Source: CAVQRC01 sp963715045 (GTDB lineage Bacteria > Planctomycetota > Planctomycetia > Pirellulales > Lacipirellulaceae). Taken from it: a stretch of DNA of 64,000 bases. Below the pieces are notes generated by a model. The model saw nothing but the letters and a program-made list of their open reading frames with translations. It had not been told where the DNA came from and ran no database searches. The stretch spans positions 558,001 through 622,000 of the forward strand of contig CAVQRC010000004.1 of the NCBI GenBank assembly GCA_963715045.1. Reading direction: 5' to 3'. Position numbers and translations under genes: made by a program. This document shows, one piece after another, positions 37,061-46,311 of this stretch; the stretch's first letter is position 1, and each line of letters starts with the position of its first letter.

Positions 37061-37176
37061 GCTGGCGAAACTGCGGTTTTACGCATACGGCGCCATTGAT
37101 TGACGTCCCGCTCGGGCCGCATCTATGATTGACCGGCCATGCCCAGCAATCGACTCCCTCAACCCCTGCTCTGTTC

Positions 37177-38040
37177 ATGACGGTTACGAAACAGCGGATC
37201 CGCGTCGGTCACAGCCCCGATCCCGACGATGCGTTCATGTTCCACGCGTTGGCGAATGACAAGATCGACACGGGCGATTATGCGTTTGAGCACGAACTGG
37301 TCGATATCGAGACGCTCAACCAGAGGGCGTTCAACGGAGAGCTCGAGCTGACCGCGATCAGCATCCACGCCTACGCCTACCTGCACGAGCAATACGCACT
37401 ATGCAACTGCGGAGCGAGTATGGGGGACGGCTACGGCCCGATGGTCGTCACCCGAGAGCCGCTTTCTCCCGGCGACCTGGCGTCCAAGCGTATCGCCGTA
37501 CCGGGTAAGCTGACTTCGGCATTTCTCACCCTGCGGCTGTTTCTGGAAAAAGACTTCCAGCACTGCCTGGTCCCATTTGATGCGATTATCGAAGCGGTCG
37601 CGGCCGGCAACTACGGCGGCGAGCCTGTGGACGCGGGACTGATCATCCACGAGGGTCAGTTGACTTATGCAGATCAGGATCTCTCGCTGGTGGTCGACCT
37701 GGGAAAGTGGTGGCACGAGCAAACGAATCTTCCGCTACCGCTGGGCGCTAATGCAATCCGCAAGGATCTGGGGCCCGAGGTCATTCGCGATGTGCAGCGA
37801 CTTCTCAAAGAGAGCATTCGCTACGGCCTGGATCACCGCCAGGAAGCACTTGACTACGCCCTTCAGTACGGCCGCGACCTCGACAACGATCGAGCCGATC
37901 GCTTCGTCGGCATGTACGTAAATGACTGGACGGTGGACTTCGGCGAGAAGGGGCGAGAAGCGGTGCGGTTGTTTCTCGAGCAGGGATCCAAGGCCGGCGT
38001 CGTTCCCGGTCCGATCACGCCCGAATTCGTTGCGTACTGA
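37177..38040 (+). CDS. mqnD: 1,4-dihydroxy-6-naphthoate synthase-like (futalosine menaquinone pathway)
   Basis: A 287-residue periplasmic-binding-protein-fold enzyme of the MqnA/MqnD family. VGHSPDPDDAFMFHALAN matches the family start, followed by HELVDIETLNQRAFNGELELTAISIHAYAYL, ASMGDGYGPMVVTRE, RIAVPGKLTSAFLTLRL and VDAGLIIHEGQLTY. MqnD cleaves cyclic dehypoxanthine futalosine to dihydroxynaphthoate. There is no signal peptide, consistent with an enzyme and not a transport protein. No other mqn gene is nearby. MqnA is the main alternative; the conserved IIHEG motif favours MqnD. Confidence 0.82.
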   Translation: MTVTKQRIRVGHSPDPDDAFMFHALANDKIDTGDYAFEHELVDIETLNQRAFNGELELTAISIHAYAYLHEQYALCNCGASMGDGYGPMVVTREPLSPGDLASKRIAVPGKLTSAFLTLRLFLEKDFQHCLVPFDAIIEAVAAGNYGGEPVDAGLIIHEGQLTYADQDLSLVVDLGKWWHEQTNLPLPLGANAIRKDLGPEVIRDVQRLLKESIRYGLDHRQEALDYALQYGRDLDNDRADRFVGMYVNDWTVDFGEKGREAVRLFLEQGSKAGVVPGPITPEFVAY

Positions 38041-38053
38041 GTTCGACTGACGC

Positions 38054-39304
38054 ATGCCCGACGAGCAGATTCCCGAGCCTTGGACGCAGCGTCTGGATGC
38101 TGTCGTCGACTCCTCGTTCGAGGAACTCGTCTCGCTCCGCCGCCGATTGCACGCGCATCCCGAACTCAGCGGCGAAGAGTTTCAAACGAGTCTCTATCTG
38201 TACCAGAAGCTCGGCGACTTGGGGTTGGACGTCACGATCGGACCCGAAGGCCGCGGCGTGATCGCTGACGGGAGCGTGAGCGTCGATCCCGATGGCGGTA
38301 CCGATCGCATCGCCGTGCGGGGCGACATCGATGCACTGCGGATTCATGATCGCAAACAGGCCAGCTATCGCAGCCACGTCGACGGCGTGATGCATGCCTG
38401 TGGGCACGATGCGCACTCTGCGGTCGCGTTCGGTGTGGCGAAGACGCTCCAGCAGTTACATCGGGAGGGGGAACTGCCTTGGGAAGTTCCCTGGCGGATC
38501 GTGTTTCAGCCGGCCGAAGAAACCGCAACCGGCGCGGCGGAAATGATTGCCGCTGGCGCACTCGAGAGTGTTTCCGCCATCCTCTCGGTGCATGTCGACC
38601 CGACGCGGGCGACCGGCGAGATCGGGTTGCGGCGCGGCGTCTTGACCGCCAATTGCGACATGGTGCGGATTGTAGTCGAGGGACGCGGGGGCCACGCGGC
38701 GCGTCCTCATGAATCGCACGATCCGATTGCCGCGATGGCCCTGTTGATCAGCAGCATCTACCAATTCGTTCCCCGGGCGACCGATAGCCAGGACTCGGTA
38801 GTGGTGACGTTCGGGCAAGTCGCTGGCGGCGAGAATGCCAACGTCATTCCGGAGTCGGTGACCCTCACCGGGACACTGCGAACGCTCGATCGGGCGATCC
38901 GGCAGCAGGCCATCAGCCAAATCGGCGAAATCGCCCGCGGCGTGGAGCAGATTTCCCACACCAGAATCGATATCGATTTCGATTCGAGTATCCCGTCCGT
39001 CAATAACGACCCACAACTGGTCGACCTGTTCGCGGAAGCGGTCCGGTTACTGCCAGGCGAAATCGCATCGGCAGAGATCTCCCGGCCCAGCATGGGAAGC
39101 GAAGACTTCGCCTGCTATCTGGACGAGGTGCCGGGAGCCATGATGCGGTTGGGCTGCGCCCGCGACCCGGAGTCTGCCCCCCGGCTGCACACCCCCCACT
39201 TCGACATTGACGAACGATGCCTCGCCATCGGGACGAAGATTCTCACCGCCGCGGTCATCAAGTGGGCCGAACCGGCCGCCGCCCGAACCGCGTTTGAAAT
39301 CTAG
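38054..39304 (+). CDS. M20 family amidohydrolase / N-acyl-amino-acid deacylase
   Basis: A 416-residue cytoplasmic metalloenzyme of peptidase family M20D. It shows the family's SLRRRLHAHPELSGEEFQT, the metal motif GVMHACGHDAH, the catalytic Glu in FQPAEETATGA, a His ligand in SVHVDP, the dimerisation-domain entry GRGGHAARPHESHDPI, and the final ligand region MGSEDFACYL ... HTPHFDIDE. Likely substrates are N-acylated amino acids or hippurate-type amides. It starts 13 bp after mqnD and may be co-transcribed with it, without an obvious functional link. Confidence 0.88.
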   Translation: MPDEQIPEPWTQRLDAVVDSSFEELVSLRRRLHAHPELSGEEFQTSLYLYQKLGDLGLDVTIGPEGRGVIADGSVSVDPDGGTDRIAVRGDIDALRIHDRKQASYRSHVDGVMHACGHDAHSAVAFGVAKTLQQLHREGELPWEVPWRIVFQPAEETATGAAEMIAAGALESVSAILSVHVDPTRATGEIGLRRGVLTANCDMVRIVVEGRGGHAARPHESHDPIAAMALLISSIYQFVPRATDSQDSVVVTFGQVAGGENANVIPESVTLTGTLRTLDRAIRQQAISQIGEIARGVEQISHTRIDIDFDSSIPSVNNDPQLVDLFAEAVRLLPGEIASAEISRPSMGSEDFACYLDEVPGAMMRLGCARDPESAPRLHTPHFDIDERCLAIGTKILTAAVIKWAEPAAARTAFEI

Positions 39305-39423
39305 GGGGCAGGGATCGGGGGGCAGGGGTCAGTCAACTCGCACCGCACCCGGCAACCCGATAAAATCTGGCCCATACTTGTCTGAATCCTGACCCCTGAC
39401 CGCTGATCCCTGACCCCTCGTCC

Positions 39424-40561
39424 ATGGGCACCATTACCTTCAACGGCAACGACTCCCCGACCGTCGGGATCGAACTCGAACTCGGTCTCGTCGACATCGA
39501 GACGTATGGGCTCGCCAATAGCTGCAACGAGATTCTGGAGCGGCTGCCGGTCGACGCAGGCGGATGCTTCAAGCCGGAATTGATGCAGAGCTTTCTGGAA
39601 ATCAACACGGGCGTGTGCCGCACGATTGGCGACGCGGAGATTGATCTACGCCAGCGGATCGGGATTGTCGAGACGGCGGCCGACGAACTGGGATTGAGCC
39701 TGTGGTGGGGTGGAACCCACCCGTTCTCGCGGTGGGCCGGACAGCAGGTCACTCCCAATGATCGTTACCACATGCTCGTCGATCTGCTGCAGGAACTCGC
39801 CCGACGCCTGATCACATTCGGGCTGCATGTCCACGTGGGAGTCGACTCGGGTGACAAAGCGGTCATGATCTGTGATCGAATTATGCGGCATCTTCCCACC
39901 CTGTTGGCAATTACCTGCAGCAGCCCATTCTGGGAAGGCAGACAGACCGGACTTCAATCGTATCGATCGAAAGTCATGGAGAACCTGCCGACGGCCGGAC
40001 TGCCCACCCTCATGCGGAACTGGAGCGAATACGTGTGGCTCGTCAATCACATGGTCGAGACGGGCTTCATCAACACGATTCGGGAAATCTGGTGGGACGT
40101 CCGCCCGCACCATAATTTCGGCACGGTCGAGGTTCGCGTGTGCGACATGCCTGGCAACCTGCCAGACGCGCTCGAACATCGCCGCCCTCGTCCAGTGTCT
40201 GGTCACGGCCTTGTCGGATGAAATCGACGAGGGCACTTATCAGCACGACTGCCATCCGATGATGGTCCGTCAGAACAAGTGGCGTGCGGCGCGCTATGGC
40301 ACGCATGCCCAGCTCGTCGATTCGTACACGCACCAGGTCCTGCCGGTACAGCAGGTGGTCGAGGAGCTCGTGGAGCGGCTGCGGCCGACCGCCGCGGCCC
40401 TGGAGTGCGGCGCGTACCTCGAAGGGAGCCTGGAAATGGCCGCCCGCCCCTCCTGGGCCGATCGCCAGGTGCGACTCCTGGCCGAAACGGGCGACCCCCG
40501 CGAAGTCGTCCGGCAACTGACCGCCGCATCGCGAGTGTTGCCTCCCGTGGCGGCTGGCTGA
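39424..40561 (+). CDS. GCS2-type carboxylate-amine ligase (YbdK-like), frame broken near 40174
   Basis: A glutamate-cysteine-ligase-family-2 protein that would use ATP to join a carboxylate to an amine. The N-terminus shows TVGIELELGLVDIETYGL. The middle contains FKPELMQSFLEINTGVC, LGLSLWWGGTHPFSRWA, GLHVHVGVDSGDKAVMICD and RPHHNFGTVEVRVCDMPGN. The frame changes at about 40174: skipping one G gives LPDALNIAALVQCLV and a continuous 378-residue protein ending VLPPVAAG. The conserved C-terminal block (NKWRAARYGTHAQL) is in the second frame. A real single-base insertion or a consensus error are both possible. Confidence 0.82.
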
Positions 40562-40760
40562 CGACCATTGGCCCTCGCCGCAGAGGTTCGCCGCCGGGTC
40601 GTACCGCGGGTCTGGTGCTTCATTCCTCGATGGTGCCGGATCCGGGCCGCGTTGACACTCGGGTAGTCGTTCCTATAATTCGCAAAGTTTCATTCTCGGC
40701 GATTGCTGCACTGCCGGCGTCAACCGGTGATGACCATCGCCCTGTCTGTGGAGAACCCTG

Positions 40761-41081
40761 ATGGCAGTTGAGTTCGACTCCAAGAATTTTCAGGCCGAAG
40801 TTCTCGATGCGAGCGGCCCGGTGCTCGTCGATTTCTGGGCCCCGTGGTGTGGTCCGTGCCGCCAGATCGCTCCCATGATCGATGAGCTGGCAGGCGAGAA
40901 CGAGGGCAACGCGAAAGTCGGCAAACTCAACGTTGACGACGCCCAGGACATCGCCATGCAATACGGCGTCAGCAGCATTCCCACGATGATGGTGTTCAAG
41001 GGGGGAGAAGTCGTCGAGCGATTCGTCGGTATCCAGCCCAAAGCCCGCATCCAGGAAGCGCTCGACGCGGCGAAGGCCTGA
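40761..41081 (+). CDS. trxA: Thioredoxin
   Basis: Cytoplasmic dithiol oxidoreductase of 106 residues, the standard length. The active site WCGPC has cysteines at 30 and 33, preceded by VLVDFWAPW. The conserved cis-proline is in YGVSSIPTMMVFKGGE. GGAG lies 8 bases before the ATG. A GC hairpin follows immediately. It is expressed on its own. Confidence 0.96.
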   Translation: MAVEFDSKNFQAEVLDASGPVLVDFWAPWCGPCRQIAPMIDELAGENEGNAKVGKLNVDDAQDIAMQYGVSSIPTMMVFKGGEVVERFVGIQPKARIQEALDAAKA

Positions 41082-41100
41082 CGCCGCCTAGGGGGCGGCG
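41082..41100 (+). terminator. GC hairpin directly after trxA
   Basis: CGCCGCC/GGCGGCG with a 5-nt loop begins at the base after the stop codon. There is no T run. Confidence 0.45.
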
Positions 41101-41158
41101 TAATGACTAATTCCTAATGACGTAATGACTAGGGAATACCGAAGCCCCAATGACGAAG
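41101..41158. repeat. Dispersed AT-rich repeat (copy 2)
   Basis: Contains TAATGACTAA...CTAATGACGTAATGACTAGGGAATacCGAAgcCCCAATGACGAA, matching the copy at 4431-4486. It lies between convergent genes. Confidence 0.6.
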
Positions 41159-41245
41159 CGACGACTGTGTTGGCAGTGGTAACCATTCGTTGCGGGCATT
41201 GCAGCTTCAATTGCGTCCGTGGCGGATCTCTATCCGGCTGGGGGG

Positions 41246-42847
41246 CTAGCGCGGCTGACCGACTTCCGCAGTCAACAGCCCTTTCCAGTTCCACGCCATG
41301 GCGGCGACTTTGCGGCAGGCTTCTCGAAGCACATTCGTCTGCTGGGATGCTCCATCGGTCGCATCCGATCGCGTCTGGCTGACCTCACCGCTGAAGTCGG
41401 TCGGCGGATAGGCGTCGGCCTCTTCGGCAATCGGTTCGCGGGATTCGTCGGCAGCCGACTCATCCGCCGCGACCGTTTCGGACTTGCTCGCCACGGCATT
41501 CGCCTGGCGAAGTTGCTCGAGTGAGTTGCGGACGTACTGGCTGCCCTCCACGACCGCTCGGTGGGCCTTCTCGGCGGCTGCCTTCAATTCCTCAGCCGCG
41601 GCCCGCTCCGCGGATGCCGCGGTCCGTGCCTGCTCAGCCGCCTCGCGGCTGATCTCGAGGGCCTCGCAAGATGCCTGAATGGCCGCCTTGCGTTCGGACA
41701 GGATCGCCAGTTGCTTGAGGGCGCCGGTGCGGCTCCGTTGGGCGGCCAGCTTCTCCTGCCGAGCGGCCTCGCGGAGCTGCTCGAGTTCTTGCCGACGTTT
41801 GGAAAGTTCACTGTTGGCCGCGGCAAGTGATTCCTGGTCGTGGCTCAATCGCGCTCGTTCCTTGGCCAGTTCGCGTTTCGCCTGGCCGGCGGCAGCGATC
41901 ACCGCGGCAGCGGCAGACTGCTGCTGACCGGCCGCAGCAACGGCGGCGGCGGCCGCCTCGCGTTCCTTTTCGGCAGCCTCTTTCTCGGCGACGATGGCGG
42001 CCAAGGTCTGGCGGTTCTCGCGGAGTTGGCGGTCCGCCTGTTCGCGGTCAGACTTGGCCTGCTCCGCCGTGCGATCGACCTCGCGACGGACATTGTCGGC
42101 GAGTCGTCGAGCCCGATCGGCCGCGGTCCTGGCCGCCGCCGCACGTTCGATCTCGCGACGGGCAACCGCTTCGCGTTGGGCGAACACGGCTTGCTGTTGT
42201 TCCAGGTCACGACCCGCCTTCTCGAGCAGCCTTCGCTCGCGAACGGTGTCCGCACGCAGGGCGTAGTATTCGGCCTGTGCGGCCTCGATCGCGAGCCGTT
42301 GCGCCGCGGCGTCCCGCCGAATCCGTTCTGCGTCCTGGTGCTGGCGATCCGCTTCGAGCTTGAGCGTGTTGGCCAGTTCGGCCTCGCGTCGCGCCGCGGC
42401 GAATGCCTGCTCGGCCGCCTCGCGAAGCGTCTCGGATACGGTTGCCGACTCCCTGGCCTCCCACCGCATTTCATCCGCGTCGGCCCACGCCTGATTCGCC
42501 AATTCGACCTGATTCTCGGCCTCGGCCTGGGTTTCAGCCGCTGCTTGCCGCTCGGCCTTCGCGGCCGCTAAAGACTGGCGAGCGATGTCCGCATCGGCTG
42601 CCGCATCGCAGCGTAAGCGTTCGGCCTCGGCGTGCAGACGCTCTGCTTCTGCCAGCTCCGATGCCGACCGCTCTATGGCCAGGCGTGCTTCTTCGCGTGC
42701 CTGGTCAGCTTCTTGCCGGGCGACCAGGGCCGCCTTGCGTTCCTTGCGAACTTTCGCGGTGAGCTTGCTCTTCTCCGCGTGAGACATGCATCCCACGAGC
42801 ATCAGGAACAAGACTGCACTTACCAACAATGCGGGCGAGCGTTTCAT
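41246..42847 (-). CDS. Coiled-coil lipoprotein, unknown function
   Basis: A 533-residue exported protein. The N-terminus has a lipoprotein signal (ALLVSAVLFLMLVGCMS) with the lipobox LVGC, so Cys20 is probably lipidated. Residues ~25-460 are almost pure A/E/R/Q/K/L in heptad-like order (for example ERSASELAEAERLHAEAERL), predicting a very long helical rod. An A-rich stretch (AAAAAVAAAGQQQSAAAAV) interrupts it. The last ~70 residues are acidic, then hydrophobic (CRKVAAMAWNWKGLLTAEV). I recognise no named family. A structural role at the envelope is inferred only from shape. A second long coiled-coil gene lies 1.8 kb away on the other strand. Confidence 0.75.
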   Translation of the reverse strand: MKRSPALLVSAVLFLMLVGCMSHAEKSKLTAKVRKERKAALVARQEADQAREEARLAIERSASELAEAERLHAEAERLRCDAAADADIARQSLAAAKAERQAAAETQAEAENQVELANQAWADADEMRWEARESATVSETLREAAEQAFAAARREAELANTLKLEADRQHQDAERIRRDAAAQRLAIEAAQAEYYALRADTVRERRLLEKAGRDLEQQQAVFAQREAVARREIERAAAARTAADRARRLADNVRREVDRTAEQAKSDREQADRQLRENRQTLAAIVAEKEAAEKEREAAAAAVAAAGQQQSAAAAVIAAAGQAKRELAKERARLSHDQESLAAANSELSKRRQELEQLREAARQEKLAAQRSRTGALKQLAILSERKAAIQASCEALEISREAAEQARTAASAERAAAEELKAAAEKAHRAVVEGSQYVRNSLEQLRQANAVASKSETVAADESAADESREPIAEEADAYPPTDFSGEVSQTRSDATDGASQQTNVLREACRKVAAMAWNWKGLLTAEVGQPR

Positions 42848-43190
42848 GATCTATGCGTACTTCCAAGTGAGTTACCGACGTATTTCGTATCCATTCGACG
42901 TCGCGACTGGATTCGCGACCCGACAACCGGTTGTGCGACTCAACGTCGCAGAACCTCGAAAGCCGGGTGGGCCTGCGAAACCAGGGCAACTGCGTTTAAT
43001 AGATCGTCTATATCGGTTGGCGAGAATAGAAAAATCGAACCTCGGTTCGATCCGACTCGAACCGACGTCGACACGACCCGCGCAGATCGGACGACAGGCG
43101 TAGAACGCGAGGTACTCATCAGGAGCGTTTTCGCGTATGAGATAGACTTGGTTCTGTTCGCCTTCTCCAAGCTTCTGCCGTGACAAACCG
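42848..43190. other. Intergenic region between divergent genes
   Basis: A 343-bp gap between the lipoprotein gene and the glycosyltransferase gene, which should contain both promoters. The only structure I see is the inverted repeat CGGTTCGA-TCCGAC-TCGAACCG (43043-43064), a possible operator. No gene is supported. Confidence 0.5.
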
Positions 43191-44354
43191 TTGAACGACC
43201 CTCCGCCCCCGATTCGTGTCGCGATTCAGCAGGCTTCGCTGGCCAAGTACCGCGTGGCCGTGTTTCGCGAACTCGCCGCGCGTCCCGGAATCGAACTGCA
43301 AGTTCTGTATGGTGAACGTGCCGGGATCGAGACCGTGGCGCCGGATGGCTTCGCGGCCCGCAAGGTGGCCTTCCACGAGAAGCGATTCGCAGGGCAGGCC
43401 ATCTACTGGCATGCGGCCCAATTACAGGCGGTCAATCCGCGGGACTTCGACGTTGCCATCCTGAGCTGGGACGCCCATTACGCGAGCCTTGTGCCGGCCC
43501 TCTGCCAAGGCCGCTTGCGAGGCGTTCCGACCGTGCTGTGGGGGCACGGTTATTCCAAACGCGAACGAGGCTGGAGGCGGCGGTGGCGGAACGCGCTCGG
43601 CAAGATGGCAACGGCGTTGTTGTTCTATAACCACTCTACAGCCAACGTTTTCAAGGACGACGGATGGAATCCCGCCAGGTTATTCGTGGCCATCAACAGC
43701 CTTGACCAGCAACCGATCACCGAGGCCCGCGATGCCTGGCAGTCCGTACCGGGTCGACTCGAGGCCTTCCAACGCGATCGACTTTCCGGCGAGATGCCCT
43801 TGCTGCTGTACGTGTCGCGACTCGACCCGCGGAATCGCGTCGATCTGTTGATCGAAGCGGCCCACTTGCTCCGCGAACGCCAGCAGCCGGTGAGCCTGGC
43901 GATCGTCGGCCGTGGTGAGCCGGAGTTGACCCGTCTCAAGGAGCTCACGCGTCGTTACCAACTTGAAGACGTGGTCCAATTCCTCGGTGCGATCTACGAC
44001 GAGGAGCAACTCGCGCCGTGGTTCTTGTCGGCGAAGCTCTTCGTGTATCCGGCGAACCTTGGCCTGAGTCTTCTCCATGCCTTCGGGTATGGGTTACCCG
44101 TAATCACATCCGACAATCGGGCCGGTCAGAATCCCGAAATCGAGGCCCTGCTTCCCGGCGAGAATGGACTTGAGTATCCGGACGGCGACGCCCAGGCGCT
44201 CGCCGAATCCATCGCGAAGGCCCTCAGCGACCCCGCATGGCTTTCGGCCGCTCAGACCGCGGCCCTGCGGACCGTCGCCGGCCCTCACAGCCTGACGCGG
44301 ATGGTTGACGGCATCGAGCAAGCCATCCGCTGGGCCCACACCACCCGGCAATAA
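43191..44354 (+). CDS. Glycosyltransferase family 4
   Basis: A 387-residue GT-B glycosyltransferase. The N-terminal acceptor half shows RVAIQQASLAKYRVAVFRELA, DVAILSWDAHYASL and VLWGHGYSKRERGWRRRWRN. The donor half has LLYVSRLDPRNRVDLLIEAAHLL, LAIVGRGEPELTRL, VVQFLGAIYDEEQLAPWF and LGLSLLHAFGYGLPVITSDN; a Ser replaces the usual first Glu of the EX7E motif (LSLLHAFGYG), while the following NPEIEAL keeps acidic residues. There is no membrane segment. The start is TTG 43191; no ATG is available nearby. It would transfer a nucleotide-activated sugar in surface polysaccharide or glycan synthesis. Confidence 0.85.
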   Translation: MNDPPPPIRVAIQQASLAKYRVAVFRELAARPGIELQVLYGERAGIETVAPDGFAARKVAFHEKRFAGQAIYWHAAQLQAVNPRDFDVAILSWDAHYASLVPALCQGRLRGVPTVLWGHGYSKRERGWRRRWRNALGKMATALLFYNHSTANVFKDDGWNPARLFVAINSLDQQPITEARDAWQSVPGRLEAFQRDRLSGEMPLLLYVSRLDPRNRVDLLIEAAHLLRERQQPVSLAIVGRGEPELTRLKELTRRYQLEDVVQFLGAIYDEEQLAPWFLSAKLFVYPANLGLSLLHAFGYGLPVITSDNRAGQNPEIEALLPGENGLEYPDGDAQALAESIAKALSDPAWLSAAQTAALRTVAGPHSLTRMVDGIEQAIRWAHTTRQ

Positions 44355-44370
44355 TCCCCAGACTGCCTCC

Positions 44371-44463
44371 CCCAGTCCCCCAGTCTCCCAGTCTCCCAGT
44401 CTCCCAGTCTCCCAGTCTCCCAGTCTCCCGGTCTCCCTGTCTCCTTGTCTCCCCGTCTCCCAC
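44371..44463. repeat. 8-bp microsatellite (CCCAGTCT)n
   Basis: About eleven tandem copies of CCCAGTCT, decaying to CCCGGTCT, CCCTGTCT, CCTTGTCT and CCCCGTCT at the right end. It begins 17 bp after the glycosyltransferase stop. Antisense reading frames through it encode (GDWETGRL)n and are not genes. Confidence 0.9.
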
Positions 44464-44603
44464 TCGATCTCGCTCAACTTCTCGGTCCGGAATGCCGATG
44501 GCAGAGGATAGCTAAACTTTGACGGTTGCAGCGACCTTAACGGTGCCAGCACGCATGCTCCGTCGCCTGGTGACCTTGCCCTCCCCCTCACGGCAGCAAA
44601 CCC

Positions 44604-46193
44604 ATGGCAGAGACGACGCGACCTGAAACGATGACTCGCCAGCATCATCAACCGGCACGAGTCGATCAGGCACATTTGAAGCCCAACGGCGCGGGACCGC
44701 CGCCGCTCGACCCAAAGCCGGCTGACGCGCTCGAAATGCACGCCGCTCAGCTCGCCGACATGCTGCAGCGACAACAGACCGAGATCGACCAACGCACGGC
44801 CCAGCTCAACGCCGAACAGGCGCAACTGGAGAAGGAACTGCGGACTGCCCGCTTCTGGGTCGAACAACGAAAGATGGAAATCCAGGAAAAGGAAGCGGAG
44901 CTGGCCGAACGCGAAGCGGATCTCGCGGAACGTGCGGCGGCGACGTCTTCCGCGAAGCCGCCAGCCACCGACGAGGGTCACTCAACAGACAGCGAACTCA
45001 GCGAGTCGCGCCAGCAGTTGCAGAGTCTTCGCGACGAACTCGACTTACGACAAGCCGTGTTGAGCCATCAGGAAGAGCAACTCAAAGAGGCCGCCGCAGG
45101 CTTTGAGAGCCGCCAGCGGACACTCGACGAACGCCAGGCGGAGCTCCGCGACCAGTTGGCGGCGCTTCGCGAAGAGCGGCTGCAATTGCAGCAGGTTCGG
45201 GAAGCGCTGGACAAACGGACCGTGGGAGCCGACCAACTCGAAGCGAGTCTCCGGGATCGCGAACGTCAGATCGAAACCCGTGCCAGCGAGCTGGCCGATC
45301 AGGCGAGCGAGTTGGAGATGGTGCGTGCAGAGATCAAGCACCAGATGGCGAAGCAGGAGATTCGGGCGGCGGAGCTGCGCGACGAGGAGTCTGCGCTGGC
45401 GTTCCGAAAGCGCGAAATCGAGACCGCCATCGCGCGTTTCGAGCGGATGGGGATTGTCGAGCAACGAATCAGCGAACTTCGCGAGCAAGCGGCCGAAATG
45501 GAGTCGCGACGGCAGTATCTCGACAAGTCGGAAGCCATGGTCGAGGAAGATCAACAGTCACTCGAGGAGGCGCGACGCGATCTGGCTCAGCGCCAGGCCG
45601 ACTTCGGCCAGCAAATGGAGGCTCAGCGGCGCGAGATCGCTGCAATCCGCACGCAAACCGAGGCCGACCTCGCTCAGCAGCGGGAGCGGTTACAGCGTCG
45701 CGACGCGGAACTCGACCGCCGCGAAACGGCCGTCGAACAACTGAGTGGAGAACTTCGCCAGGCCCAGCGGGAGACCCTGGAGATGCGGCTGGCCACCGAG
45801 GAAATCTGGGCCCAGCTCGCCGGGGCCATGGCGCCGGCCACATTGAGTCGCTCGATCGCCCAGGTTCGCTCCAAGCTTGCCGATCATTACCGACATGCGG
45901 CCGCTGAGGTCGAACGCCGTTACAGCGAACTCCGCGAATTGCGGGAAGAGATTGCCAGCCAGCATGAAAAACTGCTTTCGCATCGCCATGATCTCGATGG
46001 CTGGCTCCAACGGCGGGAAAGCGACCTGGAAGCACACGCCGAACGTCTCGTCGCCCGTGAGCTTGAACTTGATCGTCAGGAATCGTTCTTCAAAGAGTCC
46101 GAGCACAAGTGGGACGCCGAACGCGGCCAGTTGCGGCAGGAAGTCCGCGGGCTGCTCGCGCGGCTGCGGAAACCCTACTCGGAAGCGGCGTAG
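44604..46193 (+). CDS. Large cytoplasmic coiled-coil protein, unknown function
   Basis: A 529-residue protein without signal peptide. After a proline-rich ~50-residue head (PPPLDPKPADALE), the sequence from ALEMHAAQLADMLQRQQTEI to the end is charged and helical with heptads, for example QQLQSLRDELDLRQAVLSHQ. A short non-heptad break (WAQLAGAMAPATLSRSIAQV) lies near residue 400. The C-terminus ends RGLLARLRKPYSEAA. It resembles scaffold or filament-forming proteins but matches no family I can name. The microsatellite and a possible promoter region (44464-44603) lie upstream. Confidence 0.7.
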   Translation: MAETTRPETMTRQHHQPARVDQAHLKPNGAGPPPLDPKPADALEMHAAQLADMLQRQQTEIDQRTAQLNAEQAQLEKELRTARFWVEQRKMEIQEKEAELAEREADLAERAAATSSAKPPATDEGHSTDSELSESRQQLQSLRDELDLRQAVLSHQEEQLKEAAAGFESRQRTLDERQAELRDQLAALREERLQLQQVREALDKRTVGADQLEASLRDRERQIETRASELADQASELEMVRAEIKHQMAKQEIRAAELRDEESALAFRKREIETAIARFERMGIVEQRISELREQAAEMESRRQYLDKSEAMVEEDQQSLEEARRDLAQRQADFGQQMEAQRREIAAIRTQTEADLAQQRERLQRRDAELDRRETAVEQLSGELRQAQRETLEMRLATEEIWAQLAGAMAPATLSRSIAQVRSKLADHYRHAAAEVERRYSELRELREEIASQHEKLLSHRHDLDGWLQRRESDLEAHAERLVARELELDRQESFFKESEHKWDAERGQLRQEVRGLLARLRKPYSEAA

Positions 46194-46311
46194 GGCGGGT
46201 CGATCGACGGCAGGATCGGACCCCTGGAGGCTGTCGCCACCATCGAGCGCTACCGATCACGGGACCGGGAGAGTGACCGTACCGGGCCGCGCGAATTGGT
46301 GAGACATAAAC

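Noticed and set aside
44371..44463. Regular 8-bp repeats considered as a CRISPR or binding-site array
   Set aside because: The unit is 8 bp with no spacers; it is a microsatellite.
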